Shown one piece after another: positions 34,301-40,300 of a stretch of 42,736 bases of DNA. Every line of letters begins with the position of its first letter. Within the stretch, counting starts at the first letter, position 1. This DNA comes from Symsagittifera roscoffensis. Taxonomy: Eukaryota > Xenacoelomorpha > Acoela > Convolutidae. The stretch spans positions 51,878,514-51,921,249 of the forward strand of contig NC_087070.1 in assembly GCF_963678635.1 (NCBI RefSeq), written 5' to 3'. Both the position numbers and the translations under genes were made by a program. A model generated the notes under the pieces. The model worked only from the letters and a program-made list of their open reading frames with translations, did not search any database and was not told the origin of the DNA.

Positions 34301-37300
34301 GTTTTTGTTTTAATTTTTTGATGAAATTTTTAGAAATAGTAATATTTGGAATTTTTTTTTTTCGTTTTTGTTAAATTTTTTTCTCTGCGCTCTATTTCTA
34401 GTACTAAGTGACTTATGTTTAAATGATTTGTTAGCCGGGTTAATTAGCCTCCTTCGCGTTATTTTTTATTTAGCTCGCACTACGGTCCTAATTTGCTTTT
34501 TTCACACTTGAAATGTAATAAACTAAAATGAAAAAAAAATTTGTTCTAAAACTTGATTGTTTTTTTTTAAATCATCCCCCACACGCCATAAAAAGTACAA
34601 AAGAATAGATTTTGCTCCTTGTAACAAATCAATTGGCAAATAAGCTTCTTTCAGCGAATTTGGAACAATTTCTAAGACGGATTAAATCTCCGCTTACGCG
34701 TTATTAGCGCGAAATATATCGCGCGTTAGTTGTCCCAAATTGACCAAAATGGCAATCCTTAAACCCCTGTAACTTTACGAAAAATGATCACAGGTGAAAT
34801 ATCTTTTCAAATTTAAGCTCAGAACAACAATACCTTTCAAATGATATAAAAAAAATTTCCGTCACAAATAGCGGCTCTTTTCCACTCCCCCCCCCCACCT
34901 TTCAAAATATCGATTTTTATGTTTGTTTTACGTGTTATTACGGCTAAATGCGTGATGTTACGCTGTAATGTATGAAGAACAAATCTGTTCATAATTGTCA
35001 ATTTGTTCACCATGCCAATTTTCATTGCATTATGACAACGTTAAATAAGGTTTTCAAAAATTAATTTGAAGGGGGGGAACTGGAAAAGAGCCAAAATGGC
35101 TAGTTAAAAAAGTCGAAATTTGTCTGAAGAAGAAAAAAACACCCCGAGCACAAATATTCCTCTGCTTGCGTATCGAAAGTCGGAACAATAATTTTGATGT
35201 GAAGGAATTTTTGGCATTAAATTGTTTTTTTTTGCTCGAATTTTATGGAGTGATTTACATTTCTAGGTAAAATGTATTCGTCGTATTACATTTTTTGGCA
35301 ATTTGAACATCTGAAATTCATTTTTTTTTGCGATTTAGTTCCTTATTTTCCAGCATGAAATTATAAAAGAGCTTCAAAATTTGTTCTCCTGAGTTTTTCA
35401 TGTTACCCATTTCGACAAATGACAGTAATTTCTGGTAGAATAGTTTTCATGAAACCAATCCATATGTTTTGTTGCGTGTGGGTCATTTTACATATCTTTT
35501 GAACATTCCCGTTACAATACAATATTTCAACCATTATACCTGTCTGTGTTAAACACGCCTATTTCATTTCCTCGGAATAGTTTATAACAAAACTATTCAA
35601 GTTTAAGCCACTGTATTTCGAGAGCTATGATCAGACAGAGCTATGAGCTATGTTCAAAGCTTAGAATAGACTGTGATATTCAATTTCGCCCTCTTTAATT
35701 CTGAGAAATGTGGGCAAAACTTTGATTTCTTATCTATAAACCAGAAGGTTAGTGTCGGAATGTTGGGTTTCGATTGGTCCTTTTTTGCAGATTATATTTC
35801 TTGAAATAGCTCTTGACCTTCCAATTATTCTCACATGTAACGTCTGACCCTTAACTTCAGCAACAGAAATAACACAGTTGATAAAACGGAATTGGTATGC
35901 GACTACGAAATAAACATATAGAAATGTTTGTAAGTTCGCGGGATTGGTAGGTTAGGCTTAGTCTTAAACTTAGGGGAAATTTCAAGGGGGTTAAATATAA
36001 AGTTTGGGAGTGTGTGATATTAACCATAGACCTCGTTATGTTATCAAATCGTATTTGCTTTTCTTAGTCTTGTTCTGTAACATTGTTTCCGCTACTCGCG
36101 GAATTACAAAGGTATAGTTTCTTTGAACAGTATAGTTGGTTGGTGTTAAGTATATTATGCGTAAAGTATTAATTCTAGTTGAAATGCAAAAACCTTTCAA
36201 GCAAAACTTCTGCGAACTAAATATATCGATAATCAGCTGCACATAACTCTTCAAAAGTGGTTACCACTTGTTGGTATAACTAGTAGTTTAAGCTTTTGTT
36301 CTTTAGAGGAAAAAATAGCTCTGGAGGACTTATATTTCTCGTATGCCATTGGGAAAGGTAATAGATCTTAGGGCAAAATGATTCTATATCTGGAGGAAAA
36401 TCCCTGCTTCTTTCGTGTTGTACAAAGAAATTACAACTTGAATTCTTAAGTAGCTTGTAACTTGCAAACAAAACAAAACAGAAGCTTTACCTTTTTGCCC
36501 AATCACAACTCAACAATAGGGGGCCCAGGAAACCGTTTCAAAACAGTGGGCCCAGATAATCCGTGAAGGCTGTGGTGTGCTCCGGGTTTAATTCATTTGG
36601 ACTCAATCGTCTGGGTTTCTTCAGAATGCGCGACACCAAGCTGTTACGCACACGTTTTTTATTGAAATGTACTGGATACTTTGTGGTTTTAATAGATTTT
36701 AGAAGGGCACGATTTTGAGCTTGGATCCATGTAGGTTGACAATTAGTTCTGGATCTTAAACTGGCGCCTTAGAATCGTGTCTATTTTGTCTGCTAAAAGA
36801 GCGAAGATAAATTTTCTTTGTGGTTCAATTCCCAATTGGTGCCCGAAGCCCTTACATGGTAAGCCCATGACTAAAACCAAATGCTATAAATCACAAACAG
36901 TTTATATCTATACCTCCGTATATAGGTAAGCCCAACGGGCTGAAATGAGTGTGTTTAAAGTAGCCTATCTCTCCTACTACGTGTAATAAGTTCCCTAAAA
37001 CTGTTCAAGTTGATCCCAAATATTTCGAAACATTTATCTGCAAATCGTGGACAACATTGTTTTGCATTGCTGTTTATTCTTCGCTCTTCACCTCGCACGT
37101 GTTAGTTGCACAGTCAAAATCCTCAGTCGTTATTTCGTATTGCCTTAGTTTCACCAAAGGGTCTAAAGTTACACCGTACAGGAACTCCATTGTTGCAATC
37201 GCTTCTTGGGTTGTTTTCTTCAATCGTCGTGCTAATTTTAACTCGCTTTAAATCCATACCAACAATGAATTCCAATTAGTATTTTTTCAAAGAGCAATCA

Positions 37301-40300
37301 GTGTTGTCTCATTTACATTTATACTTTTTTTCCGATTGAAAATTTCGTGGATTTTTTATGTTCCCGAGATGTGAAGTTTGTTAGTAACAATTTAAACTTA
37401 TCCATCTACACATTTTGCAAAAAGTAAAGTTCTTTGTGGAATTGAGCTGAGCGTTTGCAGTATTTGTATATATTTTTTAGTGATTACGGAGATTATTTTC
37501 ATATCAATTTTTGCGTTTTCTTAGAGTTTTTTGTCGTTTTATAATTTCGACAGACAATACTGATTAAATCTATATTATAAGTATGGAACGAAGTTATAAG
37601 ATGGAGCGATCCGCTGTTATGCTCGGCCCCAACACCCGTTTGTTGCACTCATCTGAAAACTTAGATGTAGTGTCGACTAAATCAGCGCAGCAGGAAGTCG
37701 AAATTGTAACTCAGAAAAACAGAACGACCGCCAAGTCGAAGAAACTTCTCAGAGCCCTGGACGAAGCCATGTCATGGACAGCTCAGACAGCGCATTTCAG
37801 AGCGGATATTCAAGTCACGACTCGCTAACAGACGCTTTTTTCTTATCCTTCTAGATATTTCTAGAATGTTCTATAACTTTCTAAAGAATTTTTGAACCGG
37901 TTTTGTGTGTACTTGGCATAATGAAGTGAAAACTTGACTTAACGAAAACTCAACATTTCTGTTTTTACTACACGTGCTATAGCAAGTGGTTTAGAAAGTG
38001 TGTAATTATTCTTGAACGAGTGAGTTTTTGACACTAACATTTTCATCACCGCTTTCAGATTACTGCGTGCTTAATTAATACTGCGTCGAGGTCTTTTCAC
38101 TGAAATGATTTCCATGCCTCACTAAAAATAAAATTGAAAAAATATGAGAAAATATTAAGCTACAGGGAACTCAGTTGTGTGTATAGGAGTTCTTTTTAGC
38201 ATATTTGTTTTACTTTTATTAGAATTGATGGATATTATTTAATCATAGGGACTAATCGCCTCACGTTTAACCACTTCTCGCGCCTGGTCTTTTTCTGTAA
38301 TTCTTTTTTTTCAAAAATGATGTTTAAAAATTAATGATGTTTCGAGACCAGACGCTATGTGTTAACTAATTTAAAAACCGGTTCAAATTAAGATAGCAAT
38401 AACTTGAGAACTAAAGATTATAAGCTCAAATGACAAACTCTTTTCTATTTCCTAGGAGTCCTAAACTATCAAAACTTTTTTCAAACTCAAACCTTAAAAA
38501 TTGGCACTTGTTATAAAATAGCTGTGGAATTATTACTAAATACACTTGTTATAACCTAACTTTTTTTTCACTATGTGACTGTTTCAGAACCGAATCGAGG
38601 AGCTCGAGGAAGAGAATGAATCCGAGCGACTCAACAGAGCCAAGGTGATGTAACATTTTAGCCGATTGAGTAAATGAAAATTATAATTAAACCTGAAGCT
38701 ATGGAAAATATTTTAATGATTAAATCATACAAGACTGCTCGTATCAGGGCGAAGCCCTGAATGTTCCGACTGCCTTTTAATGTTTATTGAGCAGCAGTAA
38801 TACATAAAAAAATTAAATGAAATAAAATAAAATGAAAATTTTTTTTTTATTTGAAATTTTTTTATGAGAATCATCCCCCCACACGCCATATAAAGTACAA
38901 AACGATAGATTTCGTTCCTTGTAACAAACCAATTATGGCAAATAAGCTTCATTCAACCAATTTGGAATGATTTATAAGACGGATTAAATCTCGCTTACGC
39001 GTTAATAGCGCGAATTATATTGCGCGTTAATTGTCCCAAATTGGTCAAAATGGCAATCTTTAAACCCTCATAACTTTACGAAAAATGATCACAGGTGAAA
39101 TATCTTTTCAAATTTAAGCTCAGGGCAACAATACCTTTTGAATGGCATAAAAAATTCCGTCAAAAATGGCTAGTTAAAAAGTCGACATTTGTCTGAAGAA
39201 AAAAAACCCACCCCGAGCACAAATATTCCGTTACTTTCATATCGAAAGTCGGAACAATAATGTGGCAGTAAAATAATTTTGCAATGAAAATAACAATGTA
39301 TTCAAAACAAAGTATCCACAGTATAAACTATTTACAATAAAGTCATGCTTGCCTTGTTAACCAAAATGGACTTGAACTTGAAAAAATTCAAATATTGATT
39401 CGTCGGTTTACTCGCGTTTCGGGTTTACTTGTGCCGTTTGGAACAAATTTTATGTTTTTTTTTGCAGGTGGAGAAACAGCGACAAGAGCTTGCACGTGAG
39501 TTGGAAGACCTCACCGACCGACTGGATGAACAGGGCGGAGCGACAGCTGCCCAGATTGAACTGAACAAAAAGAGGGAACAGGAACTGCTCAAGTTGAGAC
39601 ACGACATTGAGGAGATCCACATCCAACACGAGACTAGTGTTGGACAACAGAGGAAGAAGCAACAGGAGCAGCTGGCCGAACTGCAGGCTCAGGTCAGTTA
39701 AGCACAATCGTCATCATTCAGCGCTCGACGACTGCGAGAAGATCTAATAATTTGTGATACTGTTTTTCAATAAGCTAAGATCTAAATTTACAAAAAAAGT
39801 ACTTAAAATTTGATTTCTGAAAAAAGAGCTTTACTCTGTTTCTAATTATTTGTATTTAGAACAAAAGAATTTATGCCAACTTTTATTCTAATTTTTTATC
39901 AGTACTTGCAAAGAAAGAATGGTTTGAAAAAATGATTTCTGAAAATGATGTTGAGTTATTAGTAGCAATTAATCAACTTAGAAATAAGTTAATTTTTGCT
40001 TTTGTGTTGTTCAGGTTGACAGTTTGCAGAAGATGAAGGCTAAGTTGGAGAAAGAGCGAAACCAGTTCAAGATGGAGGCTGAAGACCTGCAGAGCAACTT
40101 CGAAGTCCTCTCCAAGAACAAGGTAGACATCAACTACCTCTCTTATGGAGAACAACTGCTGTGCCCTTAATTAAGAACTACATGTATTTTTGGTAACTTT
40201 TCTGTTTTGTATTTAACTAAAATGTGTGTGTTGTAGCAAGCGGCGGACCGTAACAACCAGCAGCTGGACTCTCAGTTGTCTGACTTGAAGGCACAGCTGG

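Larger units (their letters stand above)
27904..38587 (+). other. Giant intron 21 (10.7 kb) with nested coding units
   Basis: Four times longer than any other intron here. Holds a foldback at 29425-29619, a 679-codon open frame, a rearranged family F element, a possible antisense exon and the internal rod-product first exon. 27904-29400, 29700-30960 and 35200-37060 show nothing else I can name; open frames at 29833-30039 and 30547-30813 have no recognisable family. Confidence 0.85.

Noticed and set aside
37057-37251. Plus-strand 64-codon frame upstream of the internal rod exon
   Set aside because: The opposite strand reads more like protein and there is no splice link to the ATG exon at 37583.
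37583-37828. Stand-alone 81-residue protein ending at TAA 37826
   Set aside because: Possible, but composition, phase to exon 22 and position in the rod intron better fit a spliced first exon; kept as the main alternative.
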